DNA from: Flavobacterium haoranii
GTDB taxonomy: Bacteria; Bacteroidota; Bacteroidia; Flavobacteriales; Flavobacteriaceae
Reading direction: 5' to 3'
DNA length: 64,000 bases
NCBI RefSeq assembly: GCF_009363055.1
Contig: NZ_CP045292.1
Coordinates: forward strand, 744,001 to 808,000
Part shown: piece by piece, positions 17,661 through 26,215 of the stretch
Layout of the letters: every line of letters begins with the position of its first letter
Numbering within the stretch: the stretch's first letter is position 1
Translations under genes and position numbers: made by a program
Notes under the pieces: generated by a model
What the model was told of the DNA's origin: nothing
The model's database searches: none
Seen by the model: the letters and a program-made list of their open reading frames with translations, nothing else

Positions 17661-18125
17661 TTATTTAAATTCTCCAAATAATTCAATTAATTTTTTTCTT
17701 CTGTACTCAAATATTTCATTCAATTTAGGTTTTACTAAGAAAGGATGAACTAATTCACCTAAAATTCCCATTGGTACTTTATAATCTACAATATCTTCCA
17801 TTTCTATGCCACCAGGAATTTCTTTAATAAAATGCTTGTGATGCCATAAAGAATAAGGGCCAAAACGCTGTTCATCTACAAAATATTTCTTGTCTACTAC
17901 GTGAGTGATTTCGGTAACCCATTTCGTTGGAATCCCTAAAACTGGCGTAACTATATATTGAATAATTTGCCCCGGATACATCGGTCTATCAGCTCCAGAA
18001 AGAATTTTGAATCCCATGTAATCGGGAGTGATGAGTTGTAGATTCTTTGGATCCGATAAAAGTTCCCAAGCTTTGTCAATTGATATTGGTAAATTTTGTT
18101 TGGTATGTAGCGTGTAGATTTTCAT
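17661..18125 (-). CDS. SRPBCC family protein
   Basis: A 154-residue START/Bet v1-like (SRPBCC) fold protein, with the usual opening (PISIDKAWELLSDPKNLQ at about residues 15-32) and the segment VDEQRFGPYSLWHHKHFI. Such proteins bind hydrophobic ligands or pigments. In many Flavobacteriaceae a SRPBCC gene lies beside photolyase genes, and here it is the first gene of that operon, one base before phrB. A role in light- or pigment-linked physiology is inference. A -7 box flanked by an inverted repeat lies just upstream. Confidence 0.85.
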   Translation of the reverse strand: MKIYTLHTKQNLPISIDKAWELLSDPKNLQLITPDYMGFKILSGADRPMYPGQIIQYIVTPVLGIPTKWVTEITHVVDKKYFVDEQRFGPYSLWHHKHFIKEIPGGIEMEDIVDYKVPMGILGELVHPFLVKPKLNEIFEYRRKKLIELFGEFK

Positions 18126-18140
18126 TTTGAATGAAATTTA

Positions 18141-18176
18141 TTTTGTTTAACAAAATTAGTAAAATATTAAACAAAA
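18141..18176. promoter_or_regulatory. inverted repeat around the photolyase operon promoter
   Basis: TTTTGTTTAA (18141-18150) and TTAAACAAAA (18167-18176) are perfect 10-base inverted repeats with a 16-base spacer. The spacer contains CAAAATTA (18151-18158), which on the minus strand is the -7 box TAATTTTG. A dimeric regulator bound here would sit on the promoter of SRPBCC-phrB-cryptochrome. Confidence 0.5.
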
Positions 18177-18256
18177 TAAAAATAATTTTAGGATTAGGTT
18201 AACAAAAAAAAAAGTAAAAAACTGTAATTTAGGTGCGAAGTAAAAAATTAAAAAAT

Positions 18257-19108
18257 ATGAAAAAATTAATTGTAGTAGCTTTTGTAGTATTAAGTACTCT
18301 ATTTGTTGAAGCTCAAGTTAAAACGCCTCAAGCGAGTCCGTTATCGAAAGTAGAACAGACAGTTGGTTTAACGAATGTTCAAGTAGAATATAGTAGACCA
18401 AGTGCAAAAGGAAGAACAGTTTATGGTGATTTAGTGCCTTTTGGTAAAAATTGGAGAACAGGAGCAAATGCTAACACAACAATCTATTTTAGCGATGATG
18501 TGACTTTTAATGGTAAGACTTTGCCAAAAGGAAAATATGCTTTATTTACTACACCAAAAGCAGATAGTTGGGATATTATTTTTTATACAGATACTAATAA
18601 CTGGGGATTACCAGAAAAATGGGACGAGTCTAAAGTTGCTTTAAAAACTAGTGTTAAACCAGAAACGTTATCAAAATCTGTAGAATCTTTTACAATTGAA
18701 ATAAATAATCTTACTAATGATGGTGCTAGTTTAGATTTGGCTTGGGAAAGAACAAAAGTTTCTGTTCCATTTACTGTGCCAACAAAAGAAATGGCAATGG
18801 CAAGCATTGAAAAAGTTTTAGCTGGACCAAGTGCTAATGATTTTTATTCGGCTGCAAGTTATTATTATCAATCAAATCAAGATTTAACAAAAGCGTTATC
18901 TTGGGTAAATAGTGCAGTATCTATGACTCCTGCAGGTCAAAGTGCTCCATTTTGGTACTTAAGATTAAAATCTTTAATTCAAGCAAAATTAGGAGATAAA
19001 AAAGGAGCTATTGAAACTGCAAAATATTCTCTTGAAGGTGCTCAAAAAGCAGGTAATGCTGATTATGAAAAAATGAATAGAGAAAGTATTGCTGAGTGGT
19101 CTAAATAA
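18257..19108 (+). CDS. DUF2911 domain exported protein
   Basis: A 283-residue protein with a signal peptide (MKKLIVVAFVVLSTLFVEAQ) and a DUF2911 domain over about residues 25-180, seen as VEYSRPSAKGRTVYGDLVPF, WRTGANANTTI and LPKGKYALFT. The C-terminal part (about 195-283) is helical with repeats resembling TPR units. The family is widespread and secreted in Bacteroidota; its function is unknown. An upstream non-ATG start would add eight Lys-rich residues and disrupt the signal peptide, so ATG at 18257 is chosen. Confidence 0.88.
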   Translation: MKKLIVVAFVVLSTLFVEAQVKTPQASPLSKVEQTVGLTNVQVEYSRPSAKGRTVYGDLVPFGKNWRTGANANTTIYFSDDVTFNGKTLPKGKYALFTTPKADSWDIIFYTDTNNWGLPEKWDESKVALKTSVKPETLSKSVESFTIEINNLTNDGASLDLAWERTKVSVPFTVPTKEMAMASIEKVLAGPSANDFYSAASYYYQSNQDLTKALSWVNSAVSMTPAGQSAPFWYLRLKSLIQAKLGDKKGAIETAKYSLEGAQKAGNADYEKMNRESIAEWSK

Positions 19109-19130
19109 GATTGTGATATTATAATATAAA

Positions 19131-19157
19131 AAACCAACTTTTAAAGTTGGTTTTTTT
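19131..19157. terminator. bidirectional terminator
   Basis: 10-bp stem AAACCAACTT/AAGTTGGTTT with T-runs on both strands, between the convergent DUF2911 and symporter genes. Confidence 0.85.
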
Positions 19158-19161
19158 ATAT

Positions 19162-20871
19162 CTAATTGTTTTGTATAATATTTTCTGCTGGATAATTCTT
19201 ATTTATAAAATATTGAAATAAAGTTGAAAGTAAAATAGTGAGTAGAGCACCAATGAAGTTTAACCACAAGAAACTTACAACATCAATATAATAAATATAA
19301 AAGATAATTAATTGAGAGATACTTGCTCCTAAAAAGATAGCTTTAGCTTTAATGTATTTTATATAAAAACCAACTAAAAATATCCCTAGAACAGTTCCGT
19401 AAAATATTGACCCAATTATGTTTACCAACTGAATTAAGTTTTCAAATAAAGTACCAATACACGCAAATAAAATAGCAATAATTCCCCAAAAAAGTGTAAA
19501 AAATTGTGTAGCATAAACATAATGTTTGTCAGATTTTTCTCCCACATTTCTTTTGTAAATATCAATAGCTGTTGTTGCAGCTAATGAATTTAAACCCGAA
19601 GCGCTCGAAGACATTGCAGCACTAAAAATAACTGCTAAAAGCAACCCTAAAAGTCCTTTTGGTAAATAATTTAGAATGAAATATAAAAATACATAATCTT
19701 TATCGTTAGTTTCAGAATTTGAATCTATTGACGCAATCAATTCTTTTGCTTCTTCACGTAAATCTTTTTCATTGTTAGCTAAAGTTACCATTTGTTTACG
19801 TAACGTAGGATTGTCATAATCGTTGTGTTGTAATTGCTCAACATATAACTGATTTACAACTTTTTTGTCAACGTTTATTTCTTCTAATTTTTTTTCTAAG
19901 GCTAAATATTCGGTTTTCTTATCAGATGCTTTAATTTTTGCTACGTTATTTGGATTAAAATGTAACGGTGTATCGTTAAATTGAAAAAATACAAATACTA
20001 AAACACCAGTAAGTAATATAAAAAACTGCATGGGAACTTTAAGAATACCATTCATAATTAATCCCATCTGACTTTCTTTTATGGACTTTCCTGTTAAATA
20101 ACGTCCAACTTGCGATTGATCGGTTCCAAAATATGAGAGCATTAGAAAAAATCCGCCAGTAATTCCGCTCCAAAAAGTATAACGAGTTTCTGGATTATAA
20201 GAGAAATCTAAAATATCCATTTTACCATTGGCACCTGCAACGTGTAAGGCATTTCCAAAGTCTAAATCATCAGGTAAATAGGAGAGAATGGTAAAAAAAG
20301 TAATAAACATTCCGCTCATAATCACAAACATTTGTTGTTTTTGCGTAACATTTACCGCTTTAGTTCCTCCTGAAACAGTATAAACGATAACTAAAATTCC
20401 AATTACAATATTTAGCATGGTTAGATTCCATCCTAATAAGGCTGATAATATAATTGAAGGAGCATAAATAGTTAATCCTGTACCTAATCCGCGTTGAATT
20501 AAAAATAAAATAGCAGCTAAAGAGCGCGTTTTTACATCAAAACGTTCTTCTAAATATTCATAAGCTGTATATACTTTAAGTTTATGATAAATAGGAATAA
20601 AAGTATAAGCAATAACAATCATGGCTATTGGTAAACCAAAATAGAATTGCACAAAACCCATTCCGTCATGGTAGGCTTGTCCTGGTGTAGAAAGAAAAGT
20701 AATAGCACTAGCTTGTGTTGCCATTACGGATATTCCTACTGTAAACCAAGGGGTTTCATTGTTATCTAAAAGATAGTCTTTTACATTTTCGCTTCCTTTC
20801 GTTTTTAAGGCTCCATAAACCACTATGAAAAGTAGTGTACAGATTAAAACAATCCAATCTAAACTTTCCAT
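19162..20871 (-). CDS. sodium:solute symporter (SSS family)
   Basis: A 569-residue inner-membrane transporter with about 13 predicted membrane helices. The SSS core is recognisable: TQASAITFLSTPGQAYHDGM early, RFDVKTRSLAAILFLIQRG, and SAAMSSSASGLNSLAATTAID in the second half. An unusual charged insertion of roughly 80 residues (about 310-390, Lys/Glu-rich and coiled-coil-like) interrupts the helices and probably projects from the membrane. Substrate is unknown. It is the last gene of an operon with PIG-L deacetylase and a 35-residue membrane protein; its ATG follows the small gene's stop after one base, so an amino-sugar or sugar-linked substrate is possible. Confidence 0.92.
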   Translation of the reverse strand: MESLDWIVLICTLLFIVVYGALKTKGSENVKDYLLDNNETPWFTVGISVMATQASAITFLSTPGQAYHDGMGFVQFYFGLPIAMIVIAYTFIPIYHKLKVYTAYEYLEERFDVKTRSLAAILFLIQRGLGTGLTIYAPSIILSALLGWNLTMLNIVIGILVIVYTVSGGTKAVNVTQKQQMFVIMSGMFITFFTILSYLPDDLDFGNALHVAGANGKMDILDFSYNPETRYTFWSGITGGFFLMLSYFGTDQSQVGRYLTGKSIKESQMGLIMNGILKVPMQFFILLTGVLVFVFFQFNDTPLHFNPNNVAKIKASDKKTEYLALEKKLEEINVDKKVVNQLYVEQLQHNDYDNPTLRKQMVTLANNEKDLREEAKELIASIDSNSETNDKDYVFLYFILNYLPKGLLGLLLAVIFSAAMSSSASGLNSLAATTAIDIYKRNVGEKSDKHYVYATQFFTLFWGIIAILFACIGTLFENLIQLVNIIGSIFYGTVLGIFLVGFYIKYIKAKAIFLGASISQLIIFYIYYIDVVSFLWLNFIGALLTILLSTLFQYFINKNYPAENIIQNN

Positions 20872-20872
20872 A

Positions 20873-20980
20873 TTATGAGTAAATTTCCATTAATAAATAA
20901 AAAAGCAAAATATAAAGCGCATTTAGTAATAATACTATCGTATAACTTTTTTTCCATTGATGTTTTTTGTTGTCTATCAT
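20873..20980 (-). CDS. 35-residue single-helix membrane protein (small ORF)
   Basis: A short frame of 35 codons: a charged N-terminus (MIDNKKHQWKKSY) and one hydrophobic helix (TIVLLLNALYILLFYLL) ending MEIYS. It fits exactly between the PIG-L and symporter genes: its ATG overlaps the PIG-L stop as ATGA, and its own TAA is one base before the symporter ATG. Such tight coupling on both sides is strong evidence that it is translated. It may be a small partner of the symporter, as DUF485- or DUF4212-type proteins are for other SSS carriers; this is inference. It is too short for ordinary gene finders. Confidence 0.75.
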   Translation of the reverse strand: MIDNKKHQWKKSYTIVLLLNALYILLFYLLMEIYS

Positions 20981-23418
20981 TGTTTTAATGCTATTAAATT
21001 TGCTAATAATTTATAAGCGCCGCTAACTCCTTCGGGTAATTCTCTAAAGAATGAAATTCCGGTGTAAATGTAATTTCCTTTTCCATATTTGGCTATAAGT
21101 AAACTTCCTTTAGTTTCGTCTTCGCCGTTGTCATGCATAGCTAATATAGGAATAAAATCATTATCCCATTTATTAGGAAAATATAAGCCTCTTTCTTGAA
21201 CCCAACCTTCAAAATCTTTTGATGTTATTTTATTAGGTGTATTTAAGACAGGATGATTAGGATGTATGAATTTTACTTCTGCATCTTCATTAGTTACTCG
21301 CTCTCTTGAAAGAGTAATTGGATATGGAGCTAAATTGTTAGTTAATAAATTATTAGTAGTGTTGTATTGAACTATTACATTACCTCCCTGATTTGTATAT
21401 TCAAATAGAATTTTATTCTTAAATTTAAGTTCATCTAAAACATTGAAAGCTCTAATTCCCACAATGACAGCATCAAATTTTTTAAGGTTTTCTAAGGTAA
21501 TTTCTTTAGGATTTATATAAGTAACTTTATAGTCTAAATTCTCTAAATTTTTACCAACTTCATCTCCAGCTCCCATGATGTAACCAATATTTTTACCTGT
21601 TGTTTTAATATCTAGATTAACAAATTTAGCAGAAGAAGTTTCAAGAATTGTTTGTTTTGGAATATGTTTATAATCAATTTGTATTAATGATTTATCGAAA
21701 ACTTTATCATTTGATTCTACAATTGCTTTAATGTTTACTTCAGAGTCGAAATCTGGAGAAGTAACATTGAAACTCACTAAGAAGGATTCATTTTTTCCAA
21801 CAACTGTTGTAGGAATCTTTTTTACATCTGAAATCCAACCGTTTGGCAATTGTAAGCTCACAACTCCTGAAGCATTCTCTTCAAATGCAGTTACTTTAAC
21901 CTGAACCTCTTTAGTTTGATTAGCACTAAACACGTATACATTTGAAGTTAGTTCTACTGCAAACTTTGGAACAACTACAAATGGGTTATAAGTTTCGCCA
22001 TCATTAGGCTCATTTTTCTTGAAACTAAGATTTTTTGTAATACTAAATTTTTGATTTTCGATTTCCAACTCAAAAACTACTGGAAACGGATTATTAAGTT
22101 CAGGTAAATTTCTTAAAGCAGAATTTGAAACGGTATACAAACCATTTTGTTGTGGCTCATTTAACCAAAATAAATTTGATAAAGGCCAATTTTCTGGAAT
22201 TTTAAATTCAAAGTTTTTGGTGTATTTTTCGTTATTATTTAATTGAATATTAACGTTTTGGTTGTTTTGGTTTAAGAAGAGAACAGTATTTAATTTAATT
22301 GTTGCATCACTTCTGTTTATTGCTTCGATAGAAATTTCGATATTTGAATTTGGTGTAGCTAATTCTACTGAACTAATAGCTTCTAAATACAAACCAGCAC
22401 AAGCTTCAATTATTGATTTTATTTCTTCAGTCTTATTTTTTTTCCAATGTTCGTCTTCAAGATTCTGAATCAATTGGTATGCTTTAACCAACTGAGGTAA
22501 ATGAGAAGCTGGATTTTTAAAATTGAAGTATTCTTGAATAGGAAGTAAAATTTTAGCAATTTCGTTTCCTCCTTTAATTCGGTTCCAAGAAGTGTCTATT
22601 CCTTCAAATAAATTATCTTTAGATGGTAAATTTCCTTTAATTAATTCTAAATATTCTAAATCGTCTCCACGTGTTCCAATAGAACCAAAACCTTGACATT
22701 TATGCTGACTACGACTTAATGCAGCAATTTCATGATTACTTTTTCCCAGAATAGGATAATAAACATTAGCATTTATTGATAATAATTTAGATTTATCTGC
22801 TTTGTTGAATTTTTCTTCGCTTCCATAAAACCACCATGAAGTATTAAAAAACAATCTTTTAGGTTTTACTTTAACTAAATCGTATGCTTCTAAACTTAAC
22901 ATTGCCGAAGCAGTATGATGTCCGTGAGTAGTTCCTGGCGTTCTATAATCGAAACGATTAATAATAATATCAGGTTGAAAATTTTCTATAGCTTGAACAA
23001 CATCGGCAAGTACTTCTTTTTTGTTCCAAATAGAGAAAGTTTCATTAGGTTCTATACTGTAACCAAAATCGTTTGCTCTAGTAAAATATTGTGTTCCGCC
23101 ATCAATTCTTCTAGCAGCTAAAAGTTCCTGAGTTCTAATAGCTCCAAGTTTTTCTCGCAATTCTGGACCAATTAAGTTTTGACCACCATCGCCACGAGTC
23201 AAAGATAAATAAGCAGTATTAGCATGATAATGATTTGAAAAATAGGTGATGAGTTTTGTGTTTTCATCATCTGGATGTGCCGCAACATATAAAACTTTTC
23301 CTAGAAAGTTAAGTTTTTGAATCTTTTCGTAAATTTCGTTAGTACTTGGTTTTTTGGGAGCTTGGGCAAATAATGTTGTAGTAAATAATATTGCTAAAAA
23401 GCTTATCTTTTTCATCAT
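20977..23418 (-). CDS. PIG-L family deacetylase (exported)
   Basis: An 813-residue protein with a signal peptide (about residues 1-19, ending LFAQ) and an N-terminal PIG-L/LmbE zinc hydrolase domain. The metal-binding motif AHPDDE is at residues 47-52, followed by LTRGDGGQNLIGPE and the later THGHHTAS motif. Residues about 350-813 are beta-rich and end in a glutamine-amidotransferase-like/ThuA-like region (GIRAFNVLDEL, GNVIVQYNTT). The enzyme probably deacetylates an N-acetylglucosamine-containing compound outside the cytoplasm. A -7 box at 23436-23443 precedes it. A start one codon later is equally possible. Confidence 0.88.
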   Translation of the reverse strand: MMKKISFLAILFTTTLFAQAPKKPSTNEIYEKIQKLNFLGKVLYVAAHPDDENTKLITYFSNHYHANTAYLSLTRGDGGQNLIGPELREKLGAIRTQELLAARRIDGGTQYFTRANDFGYSIEPNETFSIWNKKEVLADVVQAIENFQPDIIINRFDYRTPGTTHGHHTASAMLSLEAYDLVKVKPKRLFFNTSWWFYGSEEKFNKADKSKLLSINANVYYPILGKSNHEIAALSRSQHKCQGFGSIGTRGDDLEYLELIKGNLPSKDNLFEGIDTSWNRIKGGNEIAKILLPIQEYFNFKNPASHLPQLVKAYQLIQNLEDEHWKKNKTEEIKSIIEACAGLYLEAISSVELATPNSNIEISIEAINRSDATIKLNTVLFLNQNNQNVNIQLNNNEKYTKNFEFKIPENWPLSNLFWLNEPQQNGLYTVSNSALRNLPELNNPFPVVFELEIENQKFSITKNLSFKKNEPNDGETYNPFVVVPKFAVELTSNVYVFSANQTKEVQVKVTAFEENASGVVSLQLPNGWISDVKKIPTTVVGKNESFLVSFNVTSPDFDSEVNIKAIVESNDKVFDKSLIQIDYKHIPKQTILETSSAKFVNLDIKTTGKNIGYIMGAGDEVGKNLENLDYKVTYINPKEITLENLKKFDAVIVGIRAFNVLDELKFKNKILFEYTNQGGNVIVQYNTTNNLLTNNLAPYPITLSRERVTNEDAEVKFIHPNHPVLNTPNKITSKDFEGWVQERGLYFPNKWDNDFIPILAMHDNGEDETKGSLLIAKYGKGNYIYTGISFFRELPEGVSGAYKLLANLIALKQ

Positions 23419-23435
23419 AGTTTATTGGGTTTCAT

Positions 23436-23443
23436 CAAAATTA
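23436..23443 (-). promoter_or_regulatory. -7 box for the PIG-L/symporter operon
   Basis: Minus-strand TAATTTTG fits TAnnTTTG, 17 bases before the PIG-L ATG. Confidence 0.45.
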
Positions 23444-23446
23444 AAA

Positions 23447-23470
23447 AAAGGAAGTCAAAATACTTCCTTT
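23447..23470 (-). terminator. terminator after the mscS gene
   Basis: Stem AAAGGAAGT/ACTTCCTTT with flanking A- and T-runs, just downstream of the small mechanosensitive channel gene on the minus strand. Confidence 0.75.
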
Positions 23471-23492
23471 TTAAATTTTTTTTATGAATTGA

Positions 23493-24029
23493 TTAGTCTG
23501 TAAATTCGCTAATTTCCTTATGCTTTTTGATAACTGAAATCCCTTTTTGCATCAATAGATTGTTAGGATACGTTATGGTTTCTCCATCTATTGTTTTTAG
23601 TAAAATGTAAAAAGCCTTAATGTCTTCAATTTCAGCTTCAATAGGAAAATCTTTATCATGAATTTTGATAACATCTCCAATTTTAAAAGGATATGAAAAA
23701 AACAATACAATTCCTGCAGTAATATTACTTAATATAGACCATTGTGCAAATGAAGCTACACCTACAACAGCGAAAACAGATGAAATAAATAATAATATCT
23801 GGTCGCGTTTAACGCCCCATATAATAACAATACTTAAAATTGCTAAGACACCTAAAAGAATATTAATATATTTTATAATTAGATTGGTACGGTGTTCTAA
23901 TGCATCGTTTAAAGTTGCATATTTTATAACTATTTTAGCAATAATTGATTTTAATATTAAGAATACTATTAAAATAATAATTGTTAAAATCTCTTCTTGT
24001 AAATATGGGTTTTCAATTATTTTAAACAT
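23493..24029 (-). CDS. small mechanosensitive ion channel (MscS family)
   Basis: A 178-residue inner-membrane protein with about three hydrophobic helices (about residues 12-33, 50-73 and 80-110) followed by the MscS beta domain, recognised by FSYPFKIGDVIKIHDKDFPI and IDGETITYPNNLLMQKGI. It is much shorter than E. coli MscS (286 residues) because it lacks the C-terminal alpha/beta cage, a form common in Bacteroidota. It would relieve turgor on osmotic downshock. Its start overlaps the maf gene by 8 bases, in the mscS-maf-ubiA operon. Confidence 0.87.
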   Translation of the reverse strand: MFKIIENPYLQEEILTIIILIVFLILKSIIAKIVIKYATLNDALEHRTNLIIKYINILLGVLAILSIVIIWGVKRDQILLFISSVFAVVGVASFAQWSILSNITAGIVLFFSYPFKIGDVIKIHDKDFPIEAEIEDIKAFYILLKTIDGETITYPNNLLMQKGISVIKKHKEISEFTD

Positions 24030-24603
24030 GTTCTAATAATTTATCGTAAACTCTGTCAATTGGCATTCCTACAACATTTGCATAAGAACCTTCAATTTTA
24101 TCTAATCCTACTAATCCTATCCATTCTTGAATTCCGTAAGCACCTGCTTTGTCAAATGGTTTGTAGGTTTCTAAATAATAATGTAAAGCTTCATTCGAAA
24201 GGTTTTTGAAACTAACTTTGGTTACTTCGTAAAATGTATCAATTGAATTTGAAGTTTTAAAGCAAACAGATGTAATAACTTGATGGGTTTTTCCACACAT
24301 CGATTGTAACATATTAAAAGCATCGTTATAATCTTTTGGTTTTCCTAAAGCTTTATTTTCGTGCCAAACAATTGTATCGCTTGTAATGATAATTTCGTTA
24401 TCGGCTATTTCAGTGAAAGCATTAGCTTTTAATTCGGCTAAGAAATTTGTTATTGCTGATGCTTTTAGATGTTCAGGATAAATTTCTTCAACTTCTTTTA
24501 AACGAATCTCAAAATCAATATCTAATTCTTTAAAGAATTGTTGTCTTCTTGGCGAACCCGAAGCTAAAATAATTTGTTTATGTTGTAATTTTTCTCTAAG
24601 CAT
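24022..24603 (-). CDS. maf: Maf-family nucleotide pyrophosphatase
   Basis: A 193-residue Maf/HAM1-fold enzyme that hydrolyses dTTP/UTP or modified nucleotides to monophosphates and so cleans the nucleotide pool. The conserved opening LASGSPRR is at residues 14-21, the catalytic SDTIVW around 74-79, and GKPKDYNDAFNML and YGIQEWIG follow. The length is typical. It overlaps the genes on both sides by 8 bases, so translation is probably coupled with ubiA upstream and mscS downstream. Confidence 0.93.
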   Translation of the reverse strand: MLREKLQHKQIILASGSPRRQQFFKELDIDFEIRLKEVEEIYPEHLKASAITNFLAELKANAFTEIADNEIIITSDTIVWHENKALGKPKDYNDAFNMLQSMCGKTHQVITSVCFKTSNSIDTFYEVTKVSFKNLSNEALHYYLETYKPFDKAGAYGIQEWIGLVGLDKIEGSYANVVGMPIDRVYDKLLEHV

Positions 24604-25537
24604 TTGTACTTGTTATAGCATAAGTAATGACCCAAATTGAAAATATTCCGAAAAGTAAAACCAATTTTAATAGTAAACTTAAATTTTTGTAATCTTTTTG
24701 TGTTTTAGCTGACCAAGATTTGATTACAAAAAATAGGAGTGGAGCTGCTACAAAAAGTATTAAATAATACACTGCAATATCATACTGAGCAAGATTTTTA
24801 CTCATATAATAGGTAAGTATCGCGATTGCAGTAATTCCTATTGCAAAAGCTATTTTCATAGTTCTATTTTTTCCAATAAGAACTGGTAAAGTTGCAATTC
24901 CAGATGCGTAATCAGCATCAGTATCTTCAACATCTTTAACTATTTCGCGAATTAAATTAATGATAAATGCAAAAATGGCGTAATCTTTTAGAATTCCGAA
25001 AGTTTGTATCATTTGTTCTTTATTTCCGTCATAAATCATTGGAACTAAATCAAAAATTCCTAAAATGATGATACTAAAAGATAAAACTGCCGCAACTACA
25101 ACATTTCCTAAAAAGGCAATTTGTTTTAAAGTAGTTGAATAAACATATAACAAAGCTGCAATAACAATAAAAACAGAAGCAAAACTTGGTTTTTCAATTA
25201 CATTTGATAAATAAAAACCTAATCCAACTCCAAAAATATTCAATCCAACATATAAATTGTAAGCAGTTTTTTCAGAAATGGAAACTCCTATGATTCGCTT
25301 TTTAGCAATTTCATCAGTTTCTTGATCCATAATGTCGTTAATAACATAACCGGCAGCTGCTATTAGTATAGTAGACAAAACCAACAAAAAGAATTGAAAA
25401 TGATTTAAAGCTAAAAAATTAAAACTTTCTGTTATTGTTGTAAACGTTGCCGTTTTCATAAATGTATAACGAAATACATATTGCATTAAAGCAATCATAG
25501 CAAGGTTCTGTATGCGTATAAGTTTTAGGAAGTTCAT
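24596..25537 (-). CDS. UbiA-family prenyltransferase (geranylgeranylglycerol-phosphate geranylgeranyltransferase-like)
   Basis: A 313-residue polytopic membrane enzyme with about eight or nine helices. The two Asp-rich Mg-prenyl-diphosphate motifs are visible: NDIMDQETDE at about residues 67-76 and DVEDTDADYASG at about 202-213. Bacteroidota members are usually annotated as geranylgeranylglycerol-phosphate geranylgeranyltransferase; the acceptor is not proven and quinone or other prenyl acceptors remain possible. First gene of the ubiA-maf-mscS operon; REP-like repeats fill the region upstream. Confidence 0.85.
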   Translation of the reverse strand: MNFLKLIRIQNLAMIALMQYVFRYTFMKTATFTTITESFNFLALNHFQFFLLVLSTILIAAAGYVINDIMDQETDEIAKKRIIGVSISEKTAYNLYVGLNIFGVGLGFYLSNVIEKPSFASVFIVIAALLYVYSTTLKQIAFLGNVVVAAVLSFSIIILGIFDLVPMIYDGNKEQMIQTFGILKDYAIFAFIINLIREIVKDVEDTDADYASGIATLPVLIGKNRTMKIAFAIGITAIAILTYYMSKNLAQYDIAVYYLILFVAAPLLFFVIKSWSAKTQKDYKNLSLLLKLVLLFGIFSIWVITYAITSTNA

Positions 25538-25576
25538 TTTTTTGGTAAAAGGTTATTGGTAAAAGGTAATAGGTTT

Positions 25577-25600
25577 GTCAGGTCGAGCGGAGTCGAGACC
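25577..25600 (+). repeat. REP-like palindrome, copy A
   Basis: GTCA, then closing bases GG, TCGAG, loop CGGAG, TCGAGA, closing bases CC. It is the short-loop form of the family. It forms an inverted pair with copy B, with both GTCA ends outermost. Confidence 0.75.
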
Positions 25601-25629
25601 AAATATAATTTTAATTAGTTTTAATGTTA

Positions 25630-25676
25630 ACCACAAACGATGTTTGTTCCTCTTAATATCAAATGCTCGATGTGAC
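25630..25676 (-). repeat. REP-like palindrome, copy B (incomplete)
   Basis: On the minus strand it reads GTCA, CA, TCGAGC and then a body that matches copy C (42752-42792) over 41 bases with one mismatch (25630-25670). The far closing half TCGAGA is missing, so it is truncated or merged with copy A. The matching body contains the small hairpin ACAAAC/GTTTGT. Confidence 0.75.
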
Positions 25677-25684
25677 AATTAAAA

Positions 25685-26215
25685 TTAATCATACTTCGCA
25701 TCAAAATGTTCCATCCATTTATGCTGTACTTTCATTACTTGTTCAATAACATCTCGTACACATCCTGTTCCGCCATCTTTATGAGAAACATATTTTGAAA
25801 TTCCTTTTATTTCAGGAGCAGCATTTTGTGGGCATGTTGGTAAACCAACCAATTTCATCACGTGATAATCTGGAATATCATCGCCCATGTATAATACTTG
25901 TTCAGGTTTAATATTATAAATGTCACAATACTCTTTAAAGGTTTCCACTTTATCTGAAACGCCCAAATGAATATCGGTAATTCCTAAATTTCGTAAACGA
26001 ACACGAACACCTTCATTACTTCCTCCTGAAATAATACAAACATTATAACCATTTTCTACGGCGGCTTTCATAGCATAACCATCGCGAATGTTCATGTTTC
26101 GGAGCATTTCTCCTGTTTGGGTAACATGAATAGTTCCATCTGTTAAAACACCATCTACATCTAAAATAAATGTAGTGATGTCATTCATTAATTCTTTATA
26201 ACTCTTTTGCGACAT
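25685..26215 (-). CDS. kdsC: 3-deoxy-D-manno-octulosonate 8-phosphate phosphatase-like HAD hydrolase (KdsC family)
   Basis: A 176-residue capless HAD phosphatase of the KdsC/YrbI type. Motif I is LDVDGVLTDGTI (about residues 18-29), then VCIISGGSNEGVRVR (motif II), a Lys in SDKVETF and the MGDDIPDYHVM motif. The enzyme would release Kdo from Kdo-8-phosphate in lipopolysaccharide synthesis, upstream of KdsB (3818-4549). It overlaps the DUF2520 gene by 20 bases. Some KdsC-like proteins act in other sialic-acid-like pathways, so the symbol is a best guess. Confidence 0.88.
   Translation of the reverse strand: MSQKSYKELMNDITTFILDVDGVLTDGTIHVTQTGEMLRNMNIRDGYAMKAAVENGYNVCIISGGSNEGVRVRLRNLGITDIHLGVSDKVETFKEYCDIYNIKPEQVLYMGDDIPDYHVMKLVGLPTCPQNAAPEIKGISKYVSHKDGGTGCVRDVIEQVMKVQHKWMEHFDAKYD

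Noticed and set aside
23665..24036. 123-codon frame opposite the mscS gene
   Set aside because: Antisense to a well-supported gene, with composition expected from reverse-reading hydrophobic codons.
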